Numbered from the stretch's first letter, positions 25,769 to 34,636 are shown. The stretch: DNA of 35,697 nucleotides from an uncultured Prevotella sp. (GCA_900552675.1 USAI01000016.1:1-35697), one strand, 5' to 3'. Numbers and translations: made by a program. The notes: generated by a model from the letters alone, not told the origin.

Positions 25769-25842
25769 CGCTTCAAGATGGGCTTGAACCAACGACCCCC
25801 TGATTAACAGTCAGGTGCTCTAACCAACTGAGCTATTGAAGC
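25769..25842 (-). tRNA. tRNA-Asn (GTT)
   Basis: 74 nt with a 7-bp acceptor stem (GCTTCAA/TTGAAGC), D-arm GCTC...GAGC, anticodon stem CCTGA/TCAGG around the loop CTGTTAA (anticodon GTT), and a T-arm with GGTTCAAGCC. The discriminator base is G. No CCA is encoded. Confidence 0.95.
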
Positions 25843-25862
25843 ATTGTTCTGAATTGCGTGTG

Positions 25863-25894
25863 CAAAGGTAAAGCATTTTTTTGTTTTCTCCAAA
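25863..25894 (-). promoter_or_regulatory. Promoter of tRNA-Asn
   Basis: On the minus strand, TTTG (25894-25891) and TACCTTTG (25870-25863) are 20 nt apart; the predicted start is ~13 nt before the tRNA. Confidence 0.75.
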
Positions 25895-25986
25895 CTTTTT
25901 CGAAACTTTTTTCTCACTTTTTTTATTTTAAGGCTAAAAATAGATAAAAAAGTGGTGTTTTTCTCTGTTATACGGGGTTAATGTCG

Positions 25987-25994
25987 TACTTTTG
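25987..25994 (+). promoter_or_regulatory. -7 box of the second S41 protease gene
   Basis: TACTTTTG matches TAnnTTTG; a -33 TTTG is not clear. The leader would be ~335 nt. Confidence 0.45.
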
Positions 25995-26201
25995 TATTCG
26001 TGAAAGCCGATAACGATGTTCTCGAAAGCCGACAACGCTTCATCGCGAAGCACAGCCGATACATCCTCACGAAGAAAATTTTTTCTTCCGCCCTTATCTA
26101 TTATATATAATAAGGTGTAGGTGCAGTCCATCTTGTTAAAAAGGAAACAAGAAATAACACGACAGAAGGTAACGGAACAGAAAAGAATATAACGTATCTG
26201 A

Positions 26202-26252
26202 ACAGAACGCAACAAAGAACAGAACGCAATAAAAAACAGAACGCGGCAAAGG
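26202..26252 (+). repeat. Three 17-bp A-rich tandem repeats in the leader
   Basis: Units ACAGAACGCAAYAAARA start at 26202, 26219 and 26236. Degenerate copies (CTGAACACAACAAAG, ACAGAACATAA, ACAGAACAAAA) continue to about 26311. The plus strand has almost no T, so the RNA would be unstructured. Confidence 0.85.
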
Positions 26253-26336
26253 ATCTGAACACAACAAAGAACAGAACATAATAAATAAAGAAACATAACA
26301 GAACAAAAAACATAACATATAAGTTATACCGCTGCA

Positions 26337-28094
26337 ATGAAAAAATTAATTGCCTTGGCCCTGTGGTTGCTCTCGCTGCCGCTGGCCGCACAAAACATGA
26401 ACGACCACAACTATGATGTGGCCAAAAACCTTGAGGTGTTCAACGCCATATACAAGAACCTCGACTTCATGTATGTTGACACGCTGAACGCTACCGACGT
26501 GGTGGGCACCGCCATCAACACCATGCTACATAGCCTCGACCCCTACACCACCTACTATCCCGAAGACAAGGCTGCCGAATATAAGGAGATGATGACGGGC
26601 AAGTATGCGGGCGTGGGCGCCATCATCAGCTACAACTTCAAGCAAAAGCGCGTAGTGATAAACGAGCCCTACGAGGGTATGCCCGCTGCCGAAGCAGGCC
26701 TAAAGAAAGGCGACATCATTCTGAGCATCGATGGCGAAGACATGACCGACAAAACCAACCAGTATGTCAGCGACCACCTACGCGGAAACCCTGGCACCAC
26801 GCTCGAGCTAAAGGTGCTGCGCCCCACCACAGGCAAGAAGCTCACCATGAAGATTACGCGCAAAGCCATACAGATGCCCTACCTACCCTACTACGGCATG
26901 AAGGAGGGCGACATCGGCGTCATCAATTACACACAGTTTCTTGAAGGTTCGTCAAAAGACTTCCGTCGCGCCTTCATCGACCTGAAGCAGCGCGGTGCTA
27001 AGAAGCTCATCATCGACCTGCGCGACAATGGTGGTGGCTCGGTGCAAGAGGCCATCAGCATCTTAAACATGTTCATACCCAAGGGCAAGACGCTACTCAC
27101 CATGAAGGGCAAGATAAAGAACGCCAACCAGACGTTTGCCACCACCGTTGAGCCTATCGACACCGTAATGCCCATCGTGGTGCTGGTGAACGAAGCCACA
27201 GCCAGTGCCAGCGAAATTACCAGCGGAGCACTGCAAGACCTCGACCGCGCCGTCGTCGTTGGCACACGCACCTACGGCAAAGGCTTGGTACAGGTGCCCA
27301 ACGTGCCGCTACCCTATAACGGCAAACTAAAGCTCACCACCGCAAAATATTACATCCCCAGCGGACGCTGCATACAGGCCATCAACTACAAGCACGCCAA
27401 AGGCGGATATACCGAGCATGTGCCCGACTCGCTCACACACCTCTTCTACACAGCAGCAGGGCGCGAGGTGCGCGATGGCGGTGGCATCAACCCCGACATT
27501 GTGATGAAGGCCGACTCAATGCCTAACATCGCCCTCTATCTCGACCGTGTAGACACCACCAGCGTGCTGCTCAACTACGAGGTAGAATACATGAAGAAGC
27601 ACCCCACCGTGGCGTCACCCGCCGACTTTGAGCTTTCTGATGCCGACTACGACGAGTTTAAGAAAGCCGTGCTGGCCAGTGGATTCAGCTACGACCGCTT
27701 GAGCGAGAAATACCTGAAAGAATTGGAACGCGTGGCACAGTTTGAGGGCTATTACGATGATGCCAAGGCCGACTTCGAGGCTCTGAAGAAGAAGTTGAGC
27801 CATAACCTGGCGAAAGAGCTCGACTGGCCCTACAACAAAGAGCACATCAAGCAGCTCATCGCCCTCGACATCATGGCCATCTACTATTACCAAAAGGGTG
27901 CCATCGAGCACAGCCTGCGCTACGACCCACAATACAAAGAGGCCGTGCGCTTGCTAAACGCCCCCGACGAATACCGCGCACTGCTCACGCCAAAAGTAAA
28001 GGCCGAGAATAAAAAGGTTGACGAAAAGAAGGCCGACGACAAGAAAGCTGAGAAGAAAGCTGAAAAGAAAACAAGCAAGAAAACAAAGAAATAA
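26337..28094 (+). CDS. S41-family C-terminal processing peptidase with Lys-rich tail
   Basis: This is the second CtpA/Prc-like protease in the window, 585 residues, with a signal peptide (MKKLIALALWLLSLPLAAQ). A PDZ domain covers about residues 90-175 (AEAGLKKGDIILSIDGEDM). The catalytic dyad is Ser290 in ATASASE and Lys315 in TYGKGLVQ. A long helical C-terminal region follows (residues ~405-560), ending in a Lys/Glu/Asp tail of ~30 residues built of KKADDKKAEKK-like units. It differs from the 6918 copy in its extra C-terminal region, so the two are likely not redundant. A long repeat-containing leader precedes it. Confidence 0.9.
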   Translation: MKKLIALALWLLSLPLAAQNMNDHNYDVAKNLEVFNAIYKNLDFMYVDTLNATDVVGTAINTMLHSLDPYTTYYPEDKAAEYKEMMTGKYAGVGAIISYNFKQKRVVINEPYEGMPAAEAGLKKGDIILSIDGEDMTDKTNQYVSDHLRGNPGTTLELKVLRPTTGKKLTMKITRKAIQMPYLPYYGMKEGDIGVINYTQFLEGSSKDFRRAFIDLKQRGAKKLIIDLRDNGGGSVQEAISILNMFIPKGKTLLTMKGKIKNANQTFATTVEPIDTVMPIVVLVNEATASASEITSGALQDLDRAVVVGTRTYGKGLVQVPNVPLPYNGKLKLTTAKYYIPSGRCIQAINYKHAKGGYTEHVPDSLTHLFYTAAGREVRDGGGINPDIVMKADSMPNIALYLDRVDTTSVLLNYEVEYMKKHPTVASPADFELSDADYDEFKKAVLASGFSYDRLSEKYLKELERVAQFEGYYDDAKADFEALKKKLSHNLAKELDWPYNKEHIKQLIALDIMAIYYYQKGAIEHSLRYDPQYKEAVRLLNAPDEYRALLTPKVKAENKKVDEKKADDKKAEKKAEKKTSKKTKK

Positions 28095-28128
28095 TATCAC
28101 CTTTGTTTTACACACATACCCTTATAAA

Positions 28129-28234
28129 CGTTCGCTATTTTGCTGGAAGCATCTCTTTCACCCCGTTTCCAGCAAAATAGCGAACGCTTATTTTGCTGGA
28201 AACAATATTTTCAGTATATTTGCAGCAAAATAAC
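28129..28234 (+). promoter_or_regulatory. Promoter of the second AAA ATPase with four operator-like repeats
   Basis: The 20-nt CGTTCGCTATTTTGCTGGAA (28129-28148) recurs as a perfect inverted copy at 28167-28186. A shorter direct copy (TTATTTTGCTGGAA) occupies 28189-28202 and a further inverted core (CAGCAAAATAA) 28223-28233. The -33 TTTG (28192-28195) lies inside the third copy and the -7 TATATTTG (28215-28222) abuts the fourth, so a bound protein would block or position RNA polymerase. The spacer is 19 nt. Confidence 0.8.
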
Positions 28235-28243
28235 AACACCATT

Positions 28244-29683
28244 ATGGCACAAAAAATCATCGGGAGAGAGCACGAAATCAAAGAGATAAAGGCTCTGTAT
28301 CAAGCAAATAAGCCCGTCTTCGCCGTTATCTATGGGCGAAGGAGAGTGGGCAAAACATTTCTTGTGAGAGAATTGCTGGGTGATAAGTTCAATTTCTATC
28401 ATACAGGTCTGTCGCCTTACGAATTGAGGGGAAAGAAATTAAAAGACCAGCAGCTCAGCAATTTTTATTCTTCCCTTGTAAAATACGGCAGCACGCTAAA
28501 ACACATTCCAGCCGATTGGTTAGAAGCGTTTAACGCGCTCATCGCCCTCCTTGAAGAGCAAGGTACGAGCAAACGCCAAGTAGTATTTATCGACGAATTG
28601 CCACGGATGGACACGCCCCGCTCAGGCTTCATCACAGCCTTAGAACACTTTTGGAATGGCTGGGGAGCAGGAAGAGAGAACCTAATGCTCATTGTTTGTG
28701 GTTCAGCTACGTCATGGATTTCAGACAAGTTATTAAACAACAAAGGAGGGCTGTTTGACCGAACGACCGATGAAATAAAATTACGTCCCTTCACTTTAGG
28801 CGAATGTGAAAAATACTATCAAGCCAACGACATTGTTATGTCCAAGTTTGATCAGCTACAATGTTATATGGCCACAGGCGGAATACCTTATTATATCTCC
28901 ATGCTGCAAAAAGGTCGAAGTTTAGCACAAAACATCGACAGGCTATTCTTTGAACCCAATGCCAAACTTAAATTAGAGTTTGACCGTCTCTATTCGTCTC
29001 TATTCACCAATGCCGAAGAGTGCAAGACCATCGTACGTTTACTTGCCCAAAAGCAACAAGGCTATACGAGGAAAGAAATTCTTGAACAGACAAAAACAAC
29101 TGATGGTGGAGGCCTTTCGGCCACTTTAAAAACATTAGAAGTCAGCGACTTTATCACCTCATACGTAAAATACGATTACCCCAAGCGCGAGATTTACTAT
29201 CGCCTCACCGACTTTTACAGCAAATTCTATCTTTCATTTATTGATGGTAAAAAAACCACCAACCCCACATTTTGGCAAGACAATCTGCTTACGCCTTCGT
29301 TCACAGCATGGCGCGGTTTCACCTTCGAAACCCTTTGCATATGTCACCTACCACAAATCAAACAAGCCCTTGGCATTAGTGGCGTGCAAACAGAAGCCAG
29401 CCCGTGGAAAAGCCGAAAAGAAAAAGATGGCGCACAAATTGATCTCGTTATCGAACGAGCCGACCACATCAACAACATCTGCGAGATGAAATTCTGTGAA
29501 GACGACTTCAGTATAAGCTCAAGCTATGATAAAAATCTACGTCATAAGCTCAGCACCTTCATTGAAGAAACAAAATGCAAAAACGCGCTCCATCTGACGC
29601 TCATTACAACATACGGATTAAAATTCAACGAGTATGCTGGAAGAATTCAGAAAGTCATCACGATGAACGATTTGTTCAAATAA
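28244..29683 (+). CDS. Archaeal-type AAA ATPase with C-terminal PD-(D/E)XK-like domain
   Basis: The product is 479 residues from ATG 28244; an earlier in-frame ATG at 28193 lies inside the promoter. The ATPase fits the archaeal-ATPase (PF01637) type: Walker A GRRRVGKT (31-38), Walker B VVFIDELP (Asp117, Glu118). A winged-helix-like segment occurs around residues 270-315 (YTRKEILEQTKTTDGGGLSATLKTLE). The C-terminal ~110 residues contain QIDLVI (Asp400) and EMKF (Glu414, Lys416), giving the D...ExK pattern of PD-(D/E)XK nucleases, more complete than in the ATPase at 21553. Function is unknown. AT-rich with its own promoter. Confidence 0.8.
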   Translation: MAQKIIGREHEIKEIKALYQANKPVFAVIYGRRRVGKTFLVRELLGDKFNFYHTGLSPYELRGKKLKDQQLSNFYSSLVKYGSTLKHIPADWLEAFNALIALLEEQGTSKRQVVFIDELPRMDTPRSGFITALEHFWNGWGAGRENLMLIVCGSATSWISDKLLNNKGGLFDRTTDEIKLRPFTLGECEKYYQANDIVMSKFDQLQCYMATGGIPYYISMLQKGRSLAQNIDRLFFEPNAKLKLEFDRLYSSLFTNAEECKTIVRLLAQKQQGYTRKEILEQTKTTDGGGLSATLKTLEVSDFITSYVKYDYPKREIYYRLTDFYSKFYLSFIDGKKTTNPTFWQDNLLTPSFTAWRGFTFETLCICHLPQIKQALGISGVQTEASPWKSRKEKDGAQIDLVIERADHINNICEMKFCEDDFSISSSYDKNLRHKLSTFIEETKCKNALHLTLITTYGLKFNEYAGRIQKVITMNDLFK

Positions 29684-29716
29684 GGAACACAAGGACAAGT
29701 GGAGCAACGCAAAACA

Positions 29717-30091
29717 TCACTGCCGCGCTATCAGCAAGCCCGCATACACAGCCAGCAGACCCACAAACAGGCTGAGGGCTGCATAAAGGGCAGCGGTGAG
29801 CAAAGCGCCGCCACGCAGCAGCGCCAAGTTTTCGTTACAAAAAGTTGAGAAGGTGGTAAAGCCGCCACAAAAGCCCACCGTAAGAAACTGTTTCAGGCCA
29901 TCGCCCAGGCCATCAAGGCGCGCTGCCAGGCCGCACACTAGTCCTATCAACAGGCATCCCACCACATTCACCGCAAAGGTGTGCAGCGGAAAAGTCGTAG
30001 CACACTGCTCTTGCACCACACGCGACACCACATAACGTGCTGCCGAACCCAAGGCGCCACCCAGCGCCACCATTATCACCGATTGTATCAT
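29717..30091 (-). CDS. crcB: Fluoride channel CrcB/FluC
   Basis: This is a dimeric fluoride-exporting channel of 124 residues with four hydrophobic helices. Family signatures are GGALGSAARYVVSR near the N-terminus, TFAVNVVGCLLIG and GFCGGFTTFSTF. An open frame extends upstream to 30436, but ATG 30091 (MIQSVIMVALGGALG) gives the normal length and lies right behind a promoter. It is divergent from the sigma factor gene. No fluoride riboswitch was seen in the short leader. Confidence 0.92.
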   Translation of the reverse strand: MIQSVIMVALGGALGSAARYVVSRVVQEQCATTFPLHTFAVNVVGCLLIGLVCGLAARLDGLGDGLKQFLTVGFCGGFTTFSTFCNENLALLRGGALLTAALYAALSLFVGLLAVYAGLLIARQ

Positions 30092-30131
30092 TCTGCGTAT
30101 CTGCGTATAATTGTATCTGCGTATAATTGAT
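30092..30131. repeat. 16-bp tandem repeats between crcB and the sigma factor gene
   Basis: TCTGCGTATAATTG starts at 30100 and 30116, with a half copy at 30092. They fall in the predicted 5' leader of crcB and just upstream of the sigma factor gene. Confidence 0.8.
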
Positions 30132-30134
30132 GTG

Positions 30135-30142
30135 CAAAAGTA
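30135..30142 (-). promoter_or_regulatory. -7 box of crcB
   Basis: The minus strand reads TACTTTTG, matching TAnnTTTG, ~44 bp before the crcB start. The -33 element is unclear. Confidence 0.5.
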
Positions 30143-30172
30143 ATTAAAACCAAGCAAAAAGCAGCCCGATAG

Positions 30173-30703
30173 ATGAAAAAAGATCTCCATTTCAAGCAAC
30201 TCTTCAACAACCACTACCGCGAGTTGTGCCTCTTCGCCACCCACTTCACCGCCGACATTGCCCAGGCCGAAGACCTGGTGCAAGACAGTTTTATGCGGTT
30301 GTGGGAGAAGGTGCAGCAAGATGGTGCCGACGACATTGTTGCCCCACGTGCCTACCTCTTTACCGCCGTGCGCAACGCCTGTCTTATGGCTGCAAGAGCC
30401 AAACACATTGAGACCGAGGGCGACGAGACCATACAACGATTAGAGACCGACCCACAGCTCGCCGTCACCCCCGACACCATGCAGCGGTCGGCCCGCGAAG
30501 CTCGCCTCTGGACCGCCATCGACAGCCTTTCTGCCCGTCGTCGCGAGGTGCTGCTTATGATAAAGCGCGATGGCATGACCTATGCCGAGACCGCTGCCGA
30601 GCTGGGCATCAGCATCAAAACCGTAGAGCACGAGTTGGCCGAAGCCATGCAGCGCCTACGTGGCCAACGCGAGGATATATTATACTGCTTAACATTTTTT
30701 TAG
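30173..30703 (+). CDS. ECF-type RNA polymerase sigma factor
   Basis: This is a sigma-70 family ECF factor of the Bacteroidota type paired with FecR anti-sigma proteins, 176 residues. Region 2 includes AEDLVQDSFMRLW (residues ~31-44) and AYLFTAVRNACL. Region 4 includes the helix-turn-helix MTYAETAAELGISIKTVEHELAEAMQRLR. The Bacteroidota hallmark SIKTVEHEL is present. Its neighbours, a TonB receptor with an STN domain and a FecR, fit a signal-transducing operon. It most likely drives transcription of the receptor. Confidence 0.92.
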   Translation: MKKDLHFKQLFNNHYRELCLFATHFTADIAQAEDLVQDSFMRLWEKVQQDGADDIVAPRAYLFTAVRNACLMAARAKHIETEGDETIQRLETDPQLAVTPDTMQRSAREARLWTAIDSLSARRREVLLMIKRDGMTYAETAAELGISIKTVEHELAEAMQRLRGQREDILYCLTFF

Positions 30704-30714
30704 TTTCTGCCAAT

Positions 30715-30729
30715 GGGGATATTCTCGTC
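30715..30729 (+). promoter_or_regulatory. Possible ECF-dependent promoter before the TonB receptor
   Basis: GGGG (30715-30718) followed by CGTC (30726-30729) lies in the 46-bp gap. CGTC is a common -10 core for ECF sigma factors, but the spacing is only suggestive. Confidence 0.3.
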
Positions 30730-30749
30730 ATACTGCATCTTGTAAACGT

Positions 30750-33449
30750 ATGACAAACAAAAAACACAAGATGAAAACATTAATCCGACCCCTCCTGCTC
30801 ACGCTCGTGTTGCTGGCCACCACCCTTACCATGGCAGCCAAGACACGCACCGTGCGCCAGATGATGGACATTGTAGCACGTGAACAAGGTGTGAGCTTTG
30901 TTTACGACGCATCGCTGCCCCTCGACGTTCCGTTCAACCAGGCAGCACCCAAGAAGCACAAGCTCGACCAGTGGCTCGACGCCCTTTTCCAGCCCATCGG
31001 CATCACCTGGACACGCCAAGGCCACTACGTCATGCTACACCGCAAGACACCTGCCGACCCAAAACCCAAAACAGAGCACCAAACCCGACGCGCCGCCACA
31101 CGCTATACGCTGAGCGGCTTCGTGCGCGATTCAGTGGGCGAGTCGCTCATCCGTGCCACCATCTACGACGCTACATCAGGTGCCGCTACCACCACCAATG
31201 CCTACGGCTTCTTCAGCCTCACTCTCGACGAGGGCGACCACGATATTAAAGCCTCATATCTGGGTTATGCCGACAGCCACTTTCGCCTACGTCTGCAAGC
31301 CGACGTCAGCCACGACTTCGCTCTACAACCCAACGCCACATTAGGGCAAGTGACAGTAACCGCCGACCGCAACTCGACCTTGCTAAACGAGCAAACGGGG
31401 CACCGCCAATTAAGAGGCAGCGACATAGGCCGAGGCTTTGCCCTCTTATCATCGCCCGACCTGGTAAAGGCGCTACAGCTCACGTCGGGCGTGGCTCCAG
31501 GCGTCGAGCTCATGTCGGGCCTGTATGTTCATGGCGGCGGCAACGACGAAAACCTGTTCTTGCTCGATGGCACACCCCTCTATCAGGTAAACCATACGTT
31601 GGGTTTGTTCTCAGCCTTTAACACCGACATTGTAAAGCGTGTCGACTTTTATAAAAGCGGTTTCCCCGCACGCTATGCAGGCCGCCTATCATCAGTAACC
31701 GACGTGCGTACCAAAGAAGGCGACCACACCCACACCCACGGGGGCTACTCGATAGGCACGCTCGACGGACGCTTTTGGCTCGAAGGCCCCATTGGTCAAA
31801 ACCACCGCACATCCTACGTCTTTGGCCTACGCCGCAGTTGGCTCGACCTGCTCTCCACCCCTATCTTTGCACTCGTCAACAAGGGTAACGACGACAAGGT
31901 GTCGCTGGGCTACCTGTTTTACGACATGAACGCAAAACTCTCGCACATCTTTTCTAATCGTAGCCGACTGTCGCTAAGCCTCTATAGCGGACGCGACCGC
32001 TTCAGCACCAAAGACGACAGCTATTTTGAATACGCCACCGACGCGAACGGCAACATCTGGAGCGACCACGACATCACGCGCATGAACATGCGATGGGGCA
32101 ACCGCAACGTGGCCCTCAACTGGAACTATGTGTTCTCGCCCAAGCTGTTTGCCAACTTCAACGCCACGTTCACCCAAAACTATTCGCGTTACAATTATAG
32201 CGACAACGATAGTTATGGCAAGAAGGGCGAAGAACAGGTGAGTTACCTCTCGCACGGATACCGCTCAATGATATACGACACGGGAGCCGATGCACAGTTC
32301 GACTACCGTCCTTCATCACGCCACCACATACGCTTCGGCACAGCCTACACCTGGCACGTATTCAGGCCGCAGACGCAAGCACAGCGCAGCGTCGTGGGCA
32401 CCGCCGAAAAAACCGACACCATCAGCACCTCGGGCAGCAACCGCAACGTGTCGCACGAGCTGAACCTCTTTGCCGAAGACTCTTGGCGACTGGCCCCACA
32501 GTGGAGCCTCAACGCGGGTTTCAACGCCAGCCTGTTCAACACCGATGCCAAAACCTTTATGCGCTTCGACCCACGTTTGGCCATGCGCTGGCAGATGAGT
32601 CGTACCATGGCCGCCAAGCTGTCTTACACCATGATGACGCAATATGTGCACCGCATCACCAACTCGTTTCTCGACCTGCCCACCGACTATTGGGTGTCTA
32701 CCACCGCCAAGCTTGAACCCATGCGGGCGTGGCAACTCACCGCGGGCCTGTATGCCGAGCCATCAAGCCACCTAAGTCTGTCGGTTGAAGCTTATTATAA
32801 GCAAACAAACCACATGTTGCAATATGCCTCGTGGGCAGGAATAGAGCCACCCGCCGACCACTGGGACGAGAACGTGATGGACGGACGGGGCAAAGCCTAC
32901 GGCATAGAGGCCGACATACATTATCACGCCACGCGCCTCGACCTGGCAGCAGCCTACACGCTGTCGTGGAACAAGCGCCACTACGACGAGTGGTACGACG
33001 GATGGTTTGCCGATAAGTTTGACAACCGCCACAAGCTAAACGTCACCATGCAGTGGGCCGTAACCAAGAAGATAAACCTCACCGCCGCCTTCACCATGCG
33101 CAGCGGAAACCGCATGACGGTGCCCACACAGATAGCGCCCATGCCCGACACCCCCGGCGGCAGCAATAAGTATGGCAACTATAGCTACGATGTTAACACC
33201 TACATATACGAGCGCCCCAACAACGTGTCGCTGCCCCTGTATCACCGTCTCGACCTGGGTGCCGACTTCCATCACACCACCAAGCACGGCCACGAGCGCA
33301 TCTGGAACGTAAGCATCTACAATGCTTATTGTCATCTCAACGCCATGTATGTAGAGCTGAAACAAGACTGGAACGGCAGTGCCCTCAGAGCTAAGGCGCC
33401 TGGCTTCATCCCCATCCTGCCATCGGTAAGCTACACCATAAAATTCTAA
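30750..33449 (+). CDS. STN-domain TonB-dependent outer-membrane receptor
   Basis: The 899-residue protein is an outer-membrane transporter/transducer. Signal peptide: LIRPLLLTLVLLATTLTMAA, preceded by a basic start; ATG 30771 is an alternative. Residues ~32-95 form an STN (secretin/TonB N-terminal) domain, the part that contacts FecR in FecA-like systems. A carboxypeptidase-regulatory-like (CarbopepD_reg) domain is at ~118-205 (YTLSGFVRDSVGESLIRA). A plug follows (VYVHGGGNDENLFLLDGTPLYQ-like core at ~258-280), then the barrel, ending in an aromatic residue (YTIKF) as usual. No SusD partner follows, so glycan uptake of the SusCD kind is unlikely; a small ligand or siderophore is possible. Confidence 0.9.
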   Translation: MTNKKHKMKTLIRPLLLTLVLLATTLTMAAKTRTVRQMMDIVAREQGVSFVYDASLPLDVPFNQAAPKKHKLDQWLDALFQPIGITWTRQGHYVMLHRKTPADPKPKTEHQTRRAATRYTLSGFVRDSVGESLIRATIYDATSGAATTTNAYGFFSLTLDEGDHDIKASYLGYADSHFRLRLQADVSHDFALQPNATLGQVTVTADRNSTLLNEQTGHRQLRGSDIGRGFALLSSPDLVKALQLTSGVAPGVELMSGLYVHGGGNDENLFLLDGTPLYQVNHTLGLFSAFNTDIVKRVDFYKSGFPARYAGRLSSVTDVRTKEGDHTHTHGGYSIGTLDGRFWLEGPIGQNHRTSYVFGLRRSWLDLLSTPIFALVNKGNDDKVSLGYLFYDMNAKLSHIFSNRSRLSLSLYSGRDRFSTKDDSYFEYATDANGNIWSDHDITRMNMRWGNRNVALNWNYVFSPKLFANFNATFTQNYSRYNYSDNDSYGKKGEEQVSYLSHGYRSMIYDTGADAQFDYRPSSRHHIRFGTAYTWHVFRPQTQAQRSVVGTAEKTDTISTSGSNRNVSHELNLFAEDSWRLAPQWSLNAGFNASLFNTDAKTFMRFDPRLAMRWQMSRTMAAKLSYTMMTQYVHRITNSFLDLPTDYWVSTTAKLEPMRAWQLTAGLYAEPSSHLSLSVEAYYKQTNHMLQYASWAGIEPPADHWDENVMDGRGKAYGIEADIHYHATRLDLAAAYTLSWNKRHYDEWYDGWFADKFDNRHKLNVTMQWAVTKKINLTAAFTMRSGNRMTVPTQIAPMPDTPGGSNKYGNYSYDVNTYIYERPNNVSLPLYHRLDLGADFHHTTKHGHERIWNVSIYNAYCHLNAMYVELKQDWNGSALRAKAPGFIPILPSVSYTIKF

Positions 33450-33483
33450 TTCACCCCTCATCATTTAAACAAGCCATTATTAT

Positions 33484-34563
33484 ATGAACACAACAAACAT
33501 TCGCAATATATTAGTAGTTGCCGCTGCCATAACCACCGTCTCGTGCGAAGACCACTTCGACTTAGGAAAGATTGAGGGCGAGCCCAAAATAGTGATGTAC
33601 TGCATGCCCTCCTGTTCCGACACCACCATCATATCGCTGGCTGAAAGCATACCCGTGAACACGAAGCCGTCGGAACTGACAACGCCACACCGATTGTCTG
33701 ATGCCACTGTTACCTACCGCCTAAACGGTGTAGAGCAGAAGGTAGAAAGCCTGGGCAAAGGCGAATATCGTGTAGTAGCCAAACACAAAGCGGGCGACGT
33801 GATACGCATAAAAGCCAGCCATGCAGGGCTGCCCGATGCCGAAGCCGTAACGGTGATACCCGAAACCGTAGAGGCCGAGATTGTTGGCATGACTGACGTG
33901 CGAGCCGACGCTGATGGCGATGGCGACTTCCGCGACTATGTACAGCTGGCGGCCCGCTTCAACGACGACCCCAAGACAAAAGACTATTATGCTGTGCGTG
34001 TGGTGGCCGACTACCGTTTCTATTGTAAAGACGGCATCATCATGGTAGGTGACAACATCTTTGATGATGATAACAACCATGTACCAACGGCCGACGATGA
34101 CGATGAGGTGACACCGCCAAAGGGCTATTATCTGGTAAAGTCGCAGAGCTACACACGCTGGCAGGAGCTGAACATACAGAACGAGCCGCTGCTCAAGCCC
34201 TTGACCAATGCCGACAGCGACTTCGGCTTTGAGCGAAACTTCTATCAAAACTTCTACATCTTCGACGACTCCAGTCTGCACGCGTCGTCATACACGCTAC
34301 ACCTCAACGTGCCGAAGGAGGCAACAGGAGGCATTTGGGGAAAAGACGATTTCTATGCCAAAATAAGATATAAAGTGGTGATGTACAAAATCTCAGAAAC
34401 AGCCTACCGCTTCTTTAAAGGCATGAACGACTTAGATGGCAACGACTTCGCCACCTACGGCTTCTCACAAATAGCCGCCACCCCCACCAACGTAGAAGGA
34501 GGCCTGGGCTTCGTAGGCGGATATAGTTCGGGAAAAGGACAGTGGAAGCAGTATGAAGACTAA
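33484..34563 (+). CDS. DUF4249-family lipoprotein
   Basis: This 359-residue lipoprotein has an acylation site at Cys21 (VSC after a short hydrophobic stretch). The body is a beta-rich DUF4249 type, recognised by the N-terminal PKIVMYCMPS, the carboxypeptidase-like region and the C-terminal FATYGFSQIAATPTNVEGGLGFVGGY motif. Such proteins are usually encoded next to STN-type TonB receptors and are thought to be an accessory lipoprotein partner. An acidic DDDNNHVPTADDDDE loop is at ~196-212. It lies 34 bp after the receptor gene. Confidence 0.85.
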   Translation: MNTTNIRNILVVAAAITTVSCEDHFDLGKIEGEPKIVMYCMPSCSDTTIISLAESIPVNTKPSELTTPHRLSDATVTYRLNGVEQKVESLGKGEYRVVAKHKAGDVIRIKASHAGLPDAEAVTVIPETVEAEIVGMTDVRADADGDGDFRDYVQLAARFNDDPKTKDYYAVRVVADYRFYCKDGIIMVGDNIFDDDNNHVPTADDDDEVTPPKGYYLVKSQSYTRWQELNIQNEPLLKPLTNADSDFGFERNFYQNFYIFDDSSLHASSYTLHLNVPKEATGGIWGKDDFYAKIRYKVVMYKISETAYRFFKGMNDLDGNDFATYGFSQIAATPTNVEGGLGFVGGYSSGKGQWKQYED

Positions 34564-34605
34564 GGCACCCATTATGTATTACTGAACACTGTTTGCAAGG
34601 CTTAA

Positions 34606-34636
34606 ACAAGTAAGGCTAATCTCCTTGTTTACTTGT
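34606..34636. other. Hairpin before the FecR gene
   Basis: ACAAGTAA (34606-34613) pairs with TTACTTGT (34629-34636), loop 15 nt. It sits in the 123-bp gap between the DUF4249 gene and fecR and may affect expression of the latter. Confidence 0.4.

Larger units (their letters stand above)
25843..26336. other. Intergenic region and long leader of the second S41 protease gene
   Basis: Apart from the tRNA promoter, this 494-bp stretch holds a TACTTTTG box (25987-25994), two 22-bp-spaced copies of GAAAGCCGAYAACG (26002-26015 and 26024-26037), an AT-rich hairpin CCTTAT...ATAAGG (26092-26115) and 17-bp A-rich repeats (26202-26252). Minus-strand ORFs here are low-complexity by-products of the A-rich repeats. 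Confidence 0.65.

Noticed and set aside
25934..26391. Minus-strand Phe/Leu/Cys-rich frames before the second S41 gene
   Set aside because: They are translations of the A-rich repeats on the opposite strand and have no protein family likeness.
30092..30135. Fluoride riboswitch before crcB
   Set aside because: The predicted leader is ~36 nt of tandem repeats and lacks the GC-rich pseudoknot pattern of that riboswitch.
29717..30436. Long minus-strand frame of 239 codons covering crcB
   Set aside because: Only residues from Met at 30091 match CrcB; the upstream part overlaps the sigma factor gene and the crcB promoter.
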